The notes: generated by a model not told the origin, from the letters alone. Shown: positions 1-9,293, numbered from the stretch's first letter. The stretch is DNA of 53,372 nt from JBBIJR01 sp037445875 (GCA_037445875.1 JBBIJR010000015.1:1-53372); one strand, 5' to 3'. Translations and numbers: made by a program.

Positions 1-205
1 AGTCCATCGGAGGAAGGTTACGGAGCTTGATGATGCTCGAATACTTGACGCTCTTTGTCTGGTCCGAAGTCACCACGGAGTTCCCATCACCCACCACGGT
101 CCTTGTGGCCTTTCTACTCCACGCTTTGTCCTGGGCGTGCCCCCAGCCGGACATTAGAAGCAGAAAGGACAGGACCACCGGTAAACCAATCGTACGATTG
201 CTCAT
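1..205 (-). CDS. Secreted protein of unknown function, N-terminal part only
   Basis: The minus strand is open from an ATG at 205 to the window edge, giving 68 residues without a stop. The N-terminus (MSNRTIGLPVVLSFLLLMSG, then WGHAQ) is a typical Sec signal peptide with likely cleavage after the AQ-like site near residue 25. An AGGAG-type ribosome site lies a few bases upstream of the ATG. The visible mature part is polar and gives no family match I recognise. The C-terminal part lies outside the window, so function cannot be stated. Confidence 0.7.
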   Translation of the reverse strand, partial: MSNRTIGLPVVLSFLLLMSGWGHAQDKAWSRKATRTVVGDGNSVVTSDQTKSVKYSSIIKLRNLPPMD

Positions 206-579
206 ACAGGCTCTCCTCATGATGATAGTTAGTGTTGCAGCAGTGTGTTGCAAGAAAGCGAAAGAAACATTACTTAATTCCATTATCTGCCATTCTCAAA
301 CGAGATTTGTTGGGCTACTCCTATAATAGAACGATCATTGCAGTCACACACGAGAAAAGAAGGCGAGAACTACGCCCCCAATGTAGCTGAATTCGTCCCT
401 TTGTCAAGAAGTTTTTTGGAAGCGAGAGGTCGCTACTTGCATCTTACCGTCAAGTACGCTAACATGCTGTCCACACACAATTTCACACCCGGCGGATGAT
501 CATCGCCGGAGCGGTGAGTTCGGCTGATCGGACCGTCGCTCTCATTCACCATTACCCTGCCGACATCGCAGCCACGCCC
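206..579. other. Divergent intergenic region
   Basis: This 374-base gap separates a minus-strand secreted protein from a plus-strand glycosyltransferase and so must carry promoters for both directions. The part at about 255-345 is AT-rich. A TATAAT hexamer lies at 322-327 on the plus strand, but no convincing -35 partner sits 16-18 bases upstream. I see no RNA gene or repeat here. An in-frame ATG at 496 could extend the glycosyltransferase into this region, but the added residues do not resemble the family. Confidence 0.4.
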
Positions 580-1713
580 ATGCAGGTTATCTGGTTCAGC
601 GAAATCAAGTGGACGTACGTCAAGAACCGCCATCATCAACTGATCGCTCGTTTTCCGCCGGACTGGCGCGTCTTGTTCATCGAAACCTACGTCGTGGGCA
701 AACCGAACCGGTTCCGGGCCCGCCGCGATGGAAGGGTTACCTACCTGACGGTCCCGTTCTTGAAGGGCACGCCGCACCGTCTTATCAACCGCCTGCAGGA
801 GTCCGCCGTTTTCCGGATTCTGTTCACTCGAATCGCCCTGTGGTGGGTTCGTATGGCCTGTCGCTTCACCGGCTTCACCGATCCCAATCGCGTGTTCATC
901 TGCTCCAATATCTACTTTGCAGACATCCTGGAAAAACTAAAACGCCGGACCCTGATCTACGACTGCAACGATTATCCCATGGGATTTCCGGGCGCGCTCT
1001 CGGTGGCGGAACGTTACTTCAAGAAGATGGTCCAGTCCGCGGATGCGGTCGCATGCGTGTCTGAGCGATTACTCCAGGATGTACGCGTCCATCGTTCTTC
1101 GGGGTGTCACGTGGTAGGAAACGGCGTGGACTATGAACTGTTCAGCTCCGCCGGCGTGCGGGAGGAACCGGAGGACGTACGGACCCTGCGGCGACCGATC
1201 CTGCTCTATTGCGGTGCTATTTCCGAGTGGTTCGATATCGATCTGGTGATGCGAATTGCACGGACATTCGAGGGGAGTTCCTTGGTCGTTGTCGGGCCTA
1301 TCCTGACGTCGGCCGTGCGATCGCGCCTGTCCGAAGCAGACCGGTGCGGGAATATCTTCTTTCTCGGCGCCCGGGATCATCGCGATTTGCCGGCGTACAT
1401 CCGGCAGAGCGCCGTGTGCCTGATCCCGTTCGTGCGCACACCGCTGATCGAGCGTTTCAACCCCAACAAGTTGTACGAGTATCTTGCCGCAGGGCGGCCG
1501 GTGGTGACCCTTGACTACACCGATGAGATCAAGGCCCTGGCCGGGGCCGTCCACGTAGCGCGGGACGCAGACGAATTTATGGCGAGAATAGCCGAGGCCC
1601 TGGAGCGGCCGCCGGACGAACACATTCTCAAAGAAGCTGCAAGGCCGCACCGCTGGGAGGAAAAGGCCCGGCTCATGATCGAGTTATTCAAATTGGATCG
1701 CAATAGCCTTTGA
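580..1713 (+). CDS. Glycosyltransferase family 4-like protein
   Basis: This 377-residue protein has the two-Rossmann GT-B layout. The start is placed at the ATG of MQVIWFSEIKW because related enzymes begin with a short beta strand of this kind; an upstream ATG at 496 would add 28 unrelated residues. The C-terminal half carries the nucleotide-sugar signature RFNPNKLYEYLAAGRPVV at about residues 291-308, where the GT4 family has its E-x7-E-like donor site (here with K/Y variations). It would transfer a sugar from an activated donor to a glycan or lipid acceptor at the cytoplasmic face. Donor and acceptor cannot be read from sequence. It stands alone, 200 bases before lysS. Confidence 0.75.
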   Translation: MQVIWFSEIKWTYVKNRHHQLIARFPPDWRVLFIETYVVGKPNRFRARRDGRVTYLTVPFLKGTPHRLINRLQESAVFRILFTRIALWWVRMACRFTGFTDPNRVFICSNIYFADILEKLKRRTLIYDCNDYPMGFPGALSVAERYFKKMVQSADAVACVSERLLQDVRVHRSSGCHVVGNGVDYELFSSAGVREEPEDVRTLRRPILLYCGAISEWFDIDLVMRIARTFEGSSLVVVGPILTSAVRSRLSEADRCGNIFFLGARDHRDLPAYIRQSAVCLIPFVRTPLIERFNPNKLYEYLAAGRPVVTLDYTDEIKALAGAVHVARDADEFMARIAEALERPPDEHILKEAARPHRWEEKARLMIELFKLDRNSL

Positions 1714-1913
1714 ATCTACAGTGAAATCGATTAGATTGGCACGGAACGTCCGGCCTCACGGCTCGCCGAAGGAACTCGCTGCCTCGAGGACTCTTCGATC
1801 CGTGAAATGGGCTGTTGGCCCGGCGTCCGAGCTCCTCCTATCGTGTTGTTTTGAGATCGGAATTTGGTACATTGGGCGTTGTGGAAACTGACAACCAAGC
1901 CTGAGGAAGCTTT

Positions 1914-3434
1914 GTGGAAGAGGAACTCCTGAGGGTACGGCGGGAAAAACTGACCCGGCTGCGTGAACTCGGCATCGAGCCGTACCCCTATCGCTATCGT
2001 CGCAGCCATACGTCCAAGGAGTTGATCGAGCAGTTTGAGACGCTGGGCGTCAAGGACGACTCTCATCTGGACAGTTCGGCGATCTCGCGCGTACGCGTGT
2101 GCGGCCGCATCGTCTCCCAGAGAAGCAAGGGCAAGACGGCGTTTGCGCACATTACGGATCCGGAAGGCCGCATTCAAATCTATGCCCGCAAAGACGTACT
2201 GGGCGAAACGGCCTACGAGGCGTTTGCGAAACTCTATGATATGGGTGACGTGATCGGGGTGACCGGCGTCCTGTTCAAGACCCATACGGGCGAGGTCACG
2301 GTCAAGGCGGAGGAAGTCGCCCTTCTGTGCAAGAGCCTGCGCTATATCCCGCTGGGCAAGGAAAAGGTTCTACAGGACGGCTCGGTCCGGCGATTCAGCA
2401 GCGCCGAGGACAAGGAATTCCGGTACCGGCAGCGGTACGCCGACCTGATCCTCCATCCCGAGGTCCGGGAAGTATTCGTCAAACGCGCACGCATTATTGC
2501 GTCGATCCGGACGTTCCTCGACCGCCGCGGGTACCTCGAAGTGGAGACGCCGGTCCTGCAGCCGCTGTACGGCGGTGCATCGGCCCGCCCGTTCACCACC
2601 AACCACCATGCGCTCGACATGAAGTTGTACCTGCGCATCGCGCTCGAGTTATACCTGAAGCGGCTGATCGTGGGCGGATACGAAAAGGTGTATGAGTTGT
2701 CCAAGATCTTCCGAAACGAGGGCATGGACCGGTTCCACAATCCTGAGTTTACGATGCTGGAGTTCTACGAGGCGTATTCCGATTTTCACGACCTGATGAC
2801 CCTGACAGAGGACATGCTTTCGTTCGTCTGCCGTGAAGTTCACGGTACCCTTCTAATCGAATCCATGGGTCACACGTTGGATTTCACGCCTCCGTACGAA
2901 CGCCTCAGCATGTTCGACGCCATTCGGAAGCACACCGGGGTCGACGTGTCGGAGATGCAAGAGGCTCCGCTGCGAGCGCTCTGCGGCAATCTCGAAATTG
3001 CCGTGGAACCTTCGTGGGACCGCGGAAAGCTGATCGACGAGATTTTCGGAAAGAAAGTACAGGACCATCTGATCCAGCCGGTCTTCATTCTCGAGCATCC
3101 GATCGAAATTTCTCCTCTGGCGAAGCGGCACCGCACGAAACCGGGGGTCGTCGAGCGCTTCGAACTCTTCGTGCTCGGCAGCGAGGTGGCGAACACGTTC
3201 AGCGAACTGAACGATCCGCTGGACCAGCGTCAGCGTTTCGAGGCGCAGATGGGATTGCGGGCGCGCGGCGACGAGGAGGCCCAGATGCTGGACGAGGATT
3301 TTCTGCGCGCCATCGAATACGGCATGCCTCCCACGGCCGGCGAGGGCATCGGCATCGACCGCCTCGTGATGATCCTGACGGGCCAGGAATCGATCCGGGA
3401 TGTGCTTTTTTTCCCAACCATGAGACCGGAGTAG
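1914..3434 (+). CDS. lysS: Lysine--tRNA ligase, class II
   Basis: This 506-residue protein charges tRNA-Lys with lysine in the cytoplasm. The N-terminal OB-fold that binds the anticodon covers about residues 60-150, followed by the class II catalytic core. Motif 2 is visible as FRNEGMDRFHNPEF near residue 265 and motif 3 as GIGIDRLVMIL near residue 477, ending in the typical FFPTMRPE tail. The start is a GTG with a GAGGAAG ribosome site 4-5 bases upstream. The length is normal for bacterial LysRS. Seven bases separate it from the MlaE-like gene, so the three genes probably share a transcript. Confidence 0.97.
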   Translation: MEEELLRVRREKLTRLRELGIEPYPYRYRRSHTSKELIEQFETLGVKDDSHLDSSAISRVRVCGRIVSQRSKGKTAFAHITDPEGRIQIYARKDVLGETAYEAFAKLYDMGDVIGVTGVLFKTHTGEVTVKAEEVALLCKSLRYIPLGKEKVLQDGSVRRFSSAEDKEFRYRQRYADLILHPEVREVFVKRARIIASIRTFLDRRGYLEVETPVLQPLYGGASARPFTTNHHALDMKLYLRIALELYLKRLIVGGYEKVYELSKIFRNEGMDRFHNPEFTMLEFYEAYSDFHDLMTLTEDMLSFVCREVHGTLLIESMGHTLDFTPPYERLSMFDAIRKHTGVDVSEMQEAPLRALCGNLEIAVEPSWDRGKLIDEIFGKKVQDHLIQPVFILEHPIEISPLAKRHRTKPGVVERFELFVLGSEVANTFSELNDPLDQRQRFEAQMGLRARGDEEAQMLDEDFLRAIEYGMPPTAGEGIGIDRLVMILTGQESIRDVLFFPTMRPE

Positions 3435-3441
3435 AGGAACC

Positions 3442-4254
3442 ATGGGATTGCTGCGTAGATTCGTCATCGCCGTATCCGAGTTCCTCCTGCTGGATAAGTT
3501 CGGCCGCAACGTGCTGAACTTCTTTGTCGGCATGGGCGAATCGTCGATGATCCTCTATTCCACGGCCAAGAACGTGCGCTACGTTCACAAGGACCGCCGT
3601 TTGATCCTGGAACAGATGGTGATCGTGGGCATAAATTCCATTCCGCTGGTCGTGATCACATCGATCTTTACCGGCATGGTGTCGGCCGTTCAGGCCGGCT
3701 ACCAGCTGGAGGACTTTGGCTCACCGACTCAGTTCCTTGGTTCCTCGACGACCCGTGCCATCACGATCGAACTCGGTCCGGTGCTCACGGGGCTGGTGAT
3801 TGCCGGCCGGTTCGGCGCTTCGATTGCGGCCGAGATCGGGACGATGCGCGTTACCGAGCAGATCGATGCGCTGGAGACGATGGCCATCGATCCCATCCGG
3901 TATCTGGCCACGCCGCGGATCTTCGCGGGCATCGTGATGATGCCCTTATTGACCATTTTTGCGGACGCCATCGCGATATCCGGTTCCATGTTCATCGGCT
4001 ATACGACGATGGATGTGGCTCCGCAGGCGTTTCTGGCGAGCGTGCAGCGATTCATGGTGCTGCGCGACCTTGTCTCGGGCTTGTTGAAGGCCCTGCTCTT
4101 TGGAGCTTCCACGGCGCTGATCGGGTGCTATGTCGGATTTTCCACCGAAGGAGGGGCGGAGGGCGTCGGAGTAGCCACGATCAAGGCGTTCGTCCTTTCC
4201 TCGGCCGCCATCCTCGTCAACGACTACATCGTGGCCGCGGTCCTGCTTACGTAG
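3442..4254 (+). CDS. mlaE: MlaE-type ABC transporter permease
   Basis: This 270-residue membrane protein belongs to the MlaE permease family (DUF140), which moves phospholipids between the inner and outer membranes. Its hydrophobic segments and the conserved stretch ELGPVLTGLVIAGRFGASIAAE (residues about 112-133, quoted here only in part: GPVLTGLVIAGR) with the following GTMRVTEQIDALE region are diagnostic. An AGAGGAA ribosome site precedes the ATG. The ATPase partner follows after 7 bases. The usual third component, the MlaD/MCE substrate-binding protein, is not next to this pair, so it must be elsewhere or absent. Confidence 0.88.
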   Translation: MGLLRRFVIAVSEFLLLDKFGRNVLNFFVGMGESSMILYSTAKNVRYVHKDRRLILEQMVIVGINSIPLVVITSIFTGMVSAVQAGYQLEDFGSPTQFLGSSTTRAITIELGPVLTGLVIAGRFGASIAAEIGTMRVTEQIDALETMAIDPIRYLATPRIFAGIVMMPLLTIFADAIAISGSMFIGYTTMDVAPQAFLASVQRFMVLRDLVSGLLKALLFGASTALIGCYVGFSTEGGAEGVGVATIKAFVLSSAAILVNDYIVAAVLLT

Positions 4255-4261
4255 GCATTCC

Positions 4262-5026
4262 ATGATCGAGATCATCGACCTGCACAAGAATTTCCGGAAC
4301 AACAAGAAGGTCCTCGACGGCGTCAACCTGATCATCGAGCCGGGCAAGACGACCACCATCGTGGGCCGCAGCGGATGCGGCAAAAGCGTCTTGCTGAAGC
4401 ACATCGTGGCGCTGCTGCGTCCGGACCGGGGAAAGGTCCTCATCGAGGGGGAAAATATCAGCGAGATGACCTCGCAGGGACTGTTCGAAACGCGAAAGAA
4501 AATGGGACTCGTGTTCCAGAACGGCGCGCTGTTCGATTCGTTGACCGTTGAGGAGAACATCGGCCTGGGGCTGCGGGAGCATACGACCATGTCGGACGAG
4601 GAGATTTCATCCAAGGTCTCGCGCCTCCTGGACATGGTCGGCCTGCCGAACATCGAAAAGTACAAAACGTCGGAACTATCCGGAGGCATGCGCAAGCGCG
4701 TCAGTCTGGCCCGCGCGCTCGCCATGGACCCCGAGTACGTCCTGTACGACGAACCCACGACCGGCCTCGATCCCATCATGTCCGCCATCATCGACGAGTT
4801 GATCGTCCGTCTCGCCACCGAGCTCAAGATCACCTCAATCGTCGTCACCCACGACATGAAGAGCGTCTACAAGATCTCGGACCGGGTGGCAATGCTCCAT
4901 TACGGCAAGGTCCAATTCTACGGCACAGCCGAAGAACTCCGGCATACGAACGATCCCGTGGTCCGCCAGTTCATCGAAGGCAACGTGGACGGGCCCATCA
5001 AACCCATTCACAAGGACGGCCGTTGA
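4262..5026 (+). CDS. mlaF: MlaF-type ABC transporter ATP-binding protein
   Basis: This 254-residue ATPase has all canonical parts: Walker A GRSGCGKS near residue 34, signature LSGGMRKRVSLARALA near 139, and Walker B VLYDEPTTGLDP near 160 with the downstream switch histidine in VVTHDMKS. LSGGM rather than LSGGQ is common in the MlaF group. It pairs with the preceding permease to power lipid transport at the inner membrane. The two genes are 7 bases apart and follow lysS, so they are probably co-transcribed. Confidence 0.9.
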   Translation: MIEIIDLHKNFRNNKKVLDGVNLIIEPGKTTTIVGRSGCGKSVLLKHIVALLRPDRGKVLIEGENISEMTSQGLFETRKKMGLVFQNGALFDSLTVEENIGLGLREHTTMSDEEISSKVSRLLDMVGLPNIEKYKTSELSGGMRKRVSLARALAMDPEYVLYDEPTTGLDPIMSAIIDELIVRLATELKITSIVVTHDMKSVYKISDRVAMLHYGKVQFYGTAEELRHTNDPVVRQFIEGNVDGPIKPIHKDGR

Positions 5027-5147
5027 GGATTACCGCCCGTTCGTGGTCCCTGCCTCTCCGCCGGTGACGTTTTTTCCGCTGTTGGTGACATACCACTGGG
5101 AATAGACGATCGGTGTTCGTTTCTTGTCGAAAACGAAGGGAACGAGC

Positions 5148-6362
5148 ATGTCGACCGTTTCAACTCTGCCCGAACACGCTGCCCAGCGCCTGCACGAACT
5201 CGATTGGCTGCGGGTTATGGCCATCATCCTTCTCCTGTACTTCCACGTGGGCATGATATTCGTCGGATGGCCCTGGCACATCAAGAACGCTGAAACCTCC
5301 GGTGTCTTCGAACTCGTGATGGCATGGCTCCACCAATGGCGCATGCCGTTGCTGCTGTTCATAAGCGGAGCGGGCACCCGTCTGGCACTCGGCCACCGCA
5401 CACCGAGGGAGTACATCAAGGAAAGGCACCGGCGGCTCCTGGTGCCGCTGATCTTTGGCATGTTCGTGGTTGTGCCGCCGCAGATTTACTTCGAGCGGAT
5501 TGATGGGTTCGGCTCGTATCTCGATTTCTACCCGACGGTGTTCCGGTTCGTCCCCTATCCTCTGGGCGGAAGCCTCAGCTGGCACCATTTGTGGTTCGTT
5601 CTGTACCTTCTGCTGTATTCGGTACTGGCCCTGCCCTTTTTTCTCTATCTGCGGAGTCCTCGCTCCGCGAATCTGTATCGCTGGGCCTCGTCCCGGCTGA
5701 CTCGCCGGGGAGCCCTGCTTGGGCTCTTTTTTCCTCTGTTTGCGGTCCTCGCCGTACTCGGGCCTTTTTTCCCGGAGGAAACGCACGCCCTGGTCGACGA
5801 TTGGGCATTTTTTCTGTTTTACTTTTTGTTCTTTGTTTTCGGATATTTCCTGAGCAGCGACGACCGCCTGTGGTCGACGATTCGTACTCAGCGGCGTCTG
5901 TGGCTTGGGTCTGCGGCGACCGGCACCGTGGTGTTCTACGCGGTATATCTGATCCCGTACTCCCTGCCGGTGCGATACGATTTTCCATGGGCCCTGGTCA
6001 AATGCACCACGGCATGGTTCTGGATACTCGCCGTAATCGGTTACGGACAGGAGCACCTTCGATTCACCAACCGTTTTTTGCACTACGCCAATGAAGCGAT
6101 CTATCCTTTCTATATTCTTCATCAAACGGTCATCGTGGCAATCGGCTACTATGTCATCCCGCGGCAGGAGAGCATCCCCGTGAAATTCGTGATCATCAGT
6201 TCGCTCTCTCTGGTTGCCACCGTCTTGCTGTACGAGGGAATCCGGAGATGGCACGTCTCGCGTTTATTGTTCGGGATGAAACCGGCCGGAACACGAACGT
6301 CCGTAGAACCCGTCGTTCCCGGACGGGTGCAGCGTCCGGTCCCGAGGAAGGACCTCACCTGA
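5148..6362 (+). CDS. Acyltransferase family 3 membrane protein
   Basis: This 404-residue polytopic protein resembles the acyltransferase_3 family (OafA/OPGC-like), which acylates sugars or glucans at the membrane. The N-terminal signature LHELDWLRVMAIILLLYFHV contains the conserved RxxA/H-type region, and about ten hydrophobic segments follow. The ATG at 5148 has a GAAGGGA site 6 bases upstream; a TTG 24 bases earlier is less likely. The stop codon overlaps the start of the next gene, a LytS-type kinase (CTGA at 6359-6362). The tight coupling suggests that acyltransferase and two-component system act together. The substrate is unknown. Confidence 0.85.
   Translation: MSTVSTLPEHAAQRLHELDWLRVMAIILLLYFHVGMIFVGWPWHIKNAETSGVFELVMAWLHQWRMPLLLFISGAGTRLALGHRTPREYIKERHRRLLVPLIFGMFVVVPPQIYFERIDGFGSYLDFYPTVFRFVPYPLGGSLSWHHLWFVLYLLLYSVLALPFFLYLRSPRSANLYRWASSRLTRRGALLGLFFPLFAVLAVLGPFFPEETHALVDDWAFFLFYFLFFVFGYFLSSDDRLWSTIRTQRRLWLGSAATGTVVFYAVYLIPYSLPVRYDFPWALVKCTTAWFWILAVIGYGQEHLRFTNRFLHYANEAIYPFYILHQTVIVAIGYYVIPRQESIPVKFVIISSLSLVATVLLYEGIRRWHVSRLLFGMKPAGTRTSVEPVVPGRVQRPVPRKDLT
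6344..6361 (+). promoter_or_regulatory. Shine-Dalgarno site that points to a CTG start
   Basis: GAGGAAGG at 6344-6351 lies 7 bases before a CTG codon at 6359-6361. That CTG overlaps the TGA of the upstream acyltransferase gene as CTGA. The next in-frame standard start upstream (ATG at 6248) would force 111 bases of overlap and a basic, non-family N-terminus; the next downstream (GTG at 6380) has no ribosome site. I infer a CTG start, which is rare but used in bacteria. Confidence 0.55.
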
Positions 6363-7510
6363 ACCCCATCCTGAAATCGGTGCTGGTCTTCATCGGATTC
6401 ACGGCCATCGGCCTGTTAAACGTGGGCATTCGCGTGACGAACGACCTGGCCTCGGGGGACCCCGTAATGTTGTTCAATGTCGTGGTCGAGGAATTGTCCG
6501 GCGTTTACACGTTTATGCTGTTGCTGCCGTTTCCGTTGTGGTTCATGGCGAAGATTCCGCTGACGCGAGGTAATTGGTACTATGCGCTTCCTGCCCACGT
6601 CGGCGTCACGCTCGTTTTCGGTTTCAGCCATACGACGTTGATGGGGTTGAGCCGCAGTATCTTGTTTCATGTGCTCGACATGGGACCGTACTACTACGGC
6701 AACATGGATTACCGCTACCTCATGGAGTACCAGAAGCAGTTCATCGCCTACTGGCTCGTGTACGGTCTGGTAGCCTGGAGGGCGTACGATCGGAGAATGC
6801 GGGAACGTGAGCGGCGGACGGCCGAACTGGAGGTGCGGGCGGCCCAGCTGGACTCGCGGCTGGCCGAGTCCCGTCTGCAATCGCTTCGCACGCAGGTACA
6901 CCCGCATTTTCTGTTCAACACATTGAACATGATCTCGTCCGTGATGTATGAGGACCCCCGCACCGCCGACACGATGATTACGCATCTCAGTGCCCTGTTG
7001 CGGAGCAGTCTGGAACTGGACGAGCGGAACCGGATCACTCTGGCCGAAGAAACGGCAGTGGCGGACCAGTACGTTGCCATCATGCGGGCACGGTTCGGAG
7101 ACACCCTTCAAGTTCAGACCCGGATCGACCCTTTGTGCCGGACGGCACTTGTACCGCCGATGATCCTCCAGCCGCTGATCGAAAACTCCATCAAACATTT
7201 TAGTTCAGGGGAAGGCATCCGGACGATGAACATCCTCATTACGGCCCGCTGCGAAAACCGACACCTGATCCTGTCCGTGGAGGACAACGGACCCGGCCTG
7301 AGCGCATCTCTGGAGGACCACTTTCGAAAGGGCACCGGACTGTCCAATATCGCCGCTCGCCTCGATCACGGGTATGGGGAGGACCATCGTTTCGAAGCTT
7401 TCAACCGACCGCAGGGCGGACTGACCGTAGAGGTGCGCGTCCCGTACGAATGTGCCGGTGACGAATCCCGAACGGAAAAGACACATGACGATCCGCAGCA
7501 TCATCGTTGA
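6359..7510 (+). CDS. LytS/YpdA-type sensor histidine kinase
   Basis: From the proposed CTG start the protein has 383 residues. Four hydrophobic segments fill the first 140 residues, then a short coiled coil (RRMRERERRTAELEVRAAQL) leads to the His_kinase domain (PF06580 type). The phospho-acceptor box QVHPHFLFNTLN lies near residue 180, the N-box LQPLIENSIKH near 268, and the G-box DNGPGL near 308. It would autophosphorylate on the histidine and pass the phosphate to the LytTR regulator that overlaps its 3' end by 26 bases. Its input domain is a plain membrane region, so the signal is unknown; the coupled acyltransferase may supply or respond to it. Confidence 0.85.
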   Translation: MNPILKSVLVFIGFTAIGLLNVGIRVTNDLASGDPVMLFNVVVEELSGVYTFMLLLPFPLWFMAKIPLTRGNWYYALPAHVGVTLVFGFSHTTLMGLSRSILFHVLDMGPYYYGNMDYRYLMEYQKQFIAYWLVYGLVAWRAYDRRMRERERRTAELEVRAAQLDSRLAESRLQSLRTQVHPHFLFNTLNMISSVMYEDPRTADTMITHLSALLRSSLELDERNRITLAEETAVADQYVAIMRARFGDTLQVQTRIDPLCRTALVPPMILQPLIENSIKHFSSGEGIRTMNILITARCENRHLILSVEDNGPGLSASLEDHFRKGTGLSNIAARLDHGYGEDHRFEAFNRPQGGLTVEVRVPYECAGDESRTEKTHDDPQHHR

Positions 7511-8240
7511 CGACGAGCCCCCTGCCCGCAAGAAGGTCCGTCACTTCCTGCGCGACGACCCGCGCTTTGAAGTCGTCGGCGAGGCCGGCGACGGTTTGGA
7601 GGGAGCGGAACTGATCGCGCACACCGAACCGGATCTGGTCTTTCTCGATATCCAGATGCCGCGCATGGACGGGTTCGAGATGTTGAGGGGCCTCGAAGCG
7701 GCCCACATCCCCCACGTAGTGTTCACGACCGCGTACGATCAGTACGCGATCCGAGCGTTCGAAGTCCACGCACTGGACTATCTCTTGAAACCGTTCGACG
7801 CCGACCGTTTTCGGGATTCGCTGGAGCGCGCCGCACGCGAAATCCTGCAGAAGAAGAACTTCCGGAAAAACTTGCAGGCCCTGCTGGCCGAAGCCGGACG
7901 ATCGCCCTTCACCCGCAGACTCGTGCTGAAATCTGGAGGCAGGATTACGTTCCTGCGCACGGACGAAATCGCGTGGATCGAAGCGGCCGGAAAATACGTG
8001 CACCTGCACGCAGGAAAAGCCTCCTACCTCTACCGGGACTCCATGAGCGGGATGGAAGGCCGTCTGGACCCTGACCGGTTCTTCCGTGTCCACCGCTCCG
8101 CGATCGTCCACGTGGAGTTCGTGCACGAACTCCAACCGTGGTCCAAGGGAGATTACATCATTCTTCTGAAGAACGGGACGCGGGTACCGCTGGGGCGGGC
8201 GTATCGCGACCGGTTTCTGCGGTCCCTCCAGCGTTCTTAG
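7485..8240 (+). CDS. LytTR-family response regulator
   Basis: This 251-residue regulator has an N-terminal receiver domain with acidic pocket VDDEPPAR, phospho-acceptor Asp in FLDIQMP near residue 54, and Lys in YLLKPF. The C-terminal LytTR DNA-binding domain covers about residues 145-247 (IAWIEAAGKYVHLH; FFRVHRSAIVH). An ATG 33 bases upstream of this one was rejected: the receiver strand MTIRSIIVDDE begins at 7485 with a GGAAAAG site before it. It overlaps the kinase gene by 26 bases, so the two are translated together. Its last 83 bases overlap the end of the convergent WYL gene. Confidence 0.92.
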   Translation: MTIRSIIVDDEPPARKKVRHFLRDDPRFEVVGEAGDGLEGAELIAHTEPDLVFLDIQMPRMDGFEMLRGLEAAHIPHVVFTTAYDQYAIRAFEVHALDYLLKPFDADRFRDSLERAAREILQKKNFRKNLQALLAEAGRSPFTRRLVLKSGGRITFLRTDEIAWIEAAGKYVHLHAGKASYLYRDSMSGMEGRLDPDRFFRVHRSAIVHVEFVHELQPWSKGDYIILLKNGTRVPLGRAYRDRFLRSLQRS

Positions 8241-9195
8241 CCCCGGTCCCGTCGTGGTGATGCACCATGTCCCTTGCGAACGCAACGATCCGCTCCCTCA
8301 ACTCCTCCGGCGACACGATCTCCGCGTTGCGACCGAAGGACAGCAGCCAGGGCGCAAGATGGTCCAGCGTGGGAACCAGAAACGTCATGATCACGCCGTC
8401 GGGTGTTTCCTTCTCCTCTGCGACACCGAAATAGACACGGTCACGGATGTATCGCAAAGCGGGTTTGCGAAAGAGTACTTTGACCTCTCGCGGGTTCTTG
8501 ATTTCCATAAACCTCTCGACGAAGCGCTGGAGCGAGAAATCATGGTGTTCGGAAAACCGCTCGTCGAGCACCTGTAAGGCCTTGATGCGGTCCGTTCGAA
8601 AGTCGCGGTAATCGCGCCGCAGCCGGCAGTATCCGATCAGATGCCACCGGTCCGCATAATAGAGGGTACCCAGCGGCTCCACCTGGCGCCGCGTGACGTC
8701 CTGGCGATGACCGGAGAAATATTCGAGATGGATCACCTGCCGGTGGACCGCGGCGTCCTGCAGGGTCCGCAATACGTCGTCCCTGAAACCCTCCACGGCA
8801 CGCTTGGGACCCGCTAAGATCGTGGTGGAACCCTGGAGCTGTTGCAGATACTCCCGCCTGTCCTGGGGCAACACGGATTGGATCTTCATCAGGGCCGAAT
8901 CGACGTGCCGGCTGATCGAGAAATCCGTGAAGCTCCGGGCCAGTTCCGCGCCCAGATAGAGCGAACCGGCTTCGTCGGCGGTAAACATGATGGGCGGAAG
9001 GTGATATCCTTCGACGAGACTGTAGCCCTCGCCCGGTTCCGCGGCGATAGGTACACCGGCTTCGTTGAGCGCTTTCATGTCCCGGTATACGGTGCGCAGC
9101 GCGATGTCGAAACGTTGGGCGATGTCTTTGGCTCGAACGGTCTTGCGGCTGTGCAGAAGAAGAACAATGGCTATCAGTCGATCCGTGCGATTCAT
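8158..9195 (-). CDS. HTH and WYL-domain transcriptional regulator (YafY-like)
   Basis: This 345-residue regulator begins with a DeoR-like helix-turn-helix (residues about 1-60; MNRTDRLIAIVLLLHSRKT, then RTVYRDMKAL), followed by a linker, a WYL ligand-sensing domain (YADRWHLIGYCRLRRDYRDFR, middle part near residue 185) and a WCX extension. The start at 9195 has a GGGAG site; an upstream in-frame start adds 18 residues outside the family. WYL proteins sense nucleic-acid or nucleotide ligands and act as repressors or activators. The C-terminal tail (GGTAETGRDTPAPAVPASRS) runs 83 bases into the 3' end of the convergent LytTR gene. The target gene is not evident; the divergent glycerophosphodiesterase is the obvious candidate. 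Confidence 0.85.
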   Translation of the reverse strand: MNRTDRLIAIVLLLHSRKTVRAKDIAQRFDIALRTVYRDMKALNEAGVPIAAEPGEGYSLVEGYHLPPIMFTADEAGSLYLGAELARSFTDFSISRHVDSALMKIQSVLPQDRREYLQQLQGSTTILAGPKRAVEGFRDDVLRTLQDAAVHRQVIHLEYFSGHRQDVTRRQVEPLGTLYYADRWHLIGYCRLRRDYRDFRTDRIKALQVLDERFSEHHDFSLQRFVERFMEIKNPREVKVLFRKPALRYIRDRVYFGVAEEKETPDGVIMTFLVPTLDHLAPWLLSFGRNAEIVSPEELRERIVAFARDMVHHHDGTGAKNAGGTAETGRDTPAPAVPASRSSEE

Positions 9196-9293
9196 GTACT
9201 GCTCCCGTGCGTTGTGCTCCAAGATAGCTGGGCGTCTGCCGGAAGTCAATTCTCTGTTTGGAAAATACGGAAGAAGTTGTATTTTCGCCTCTG

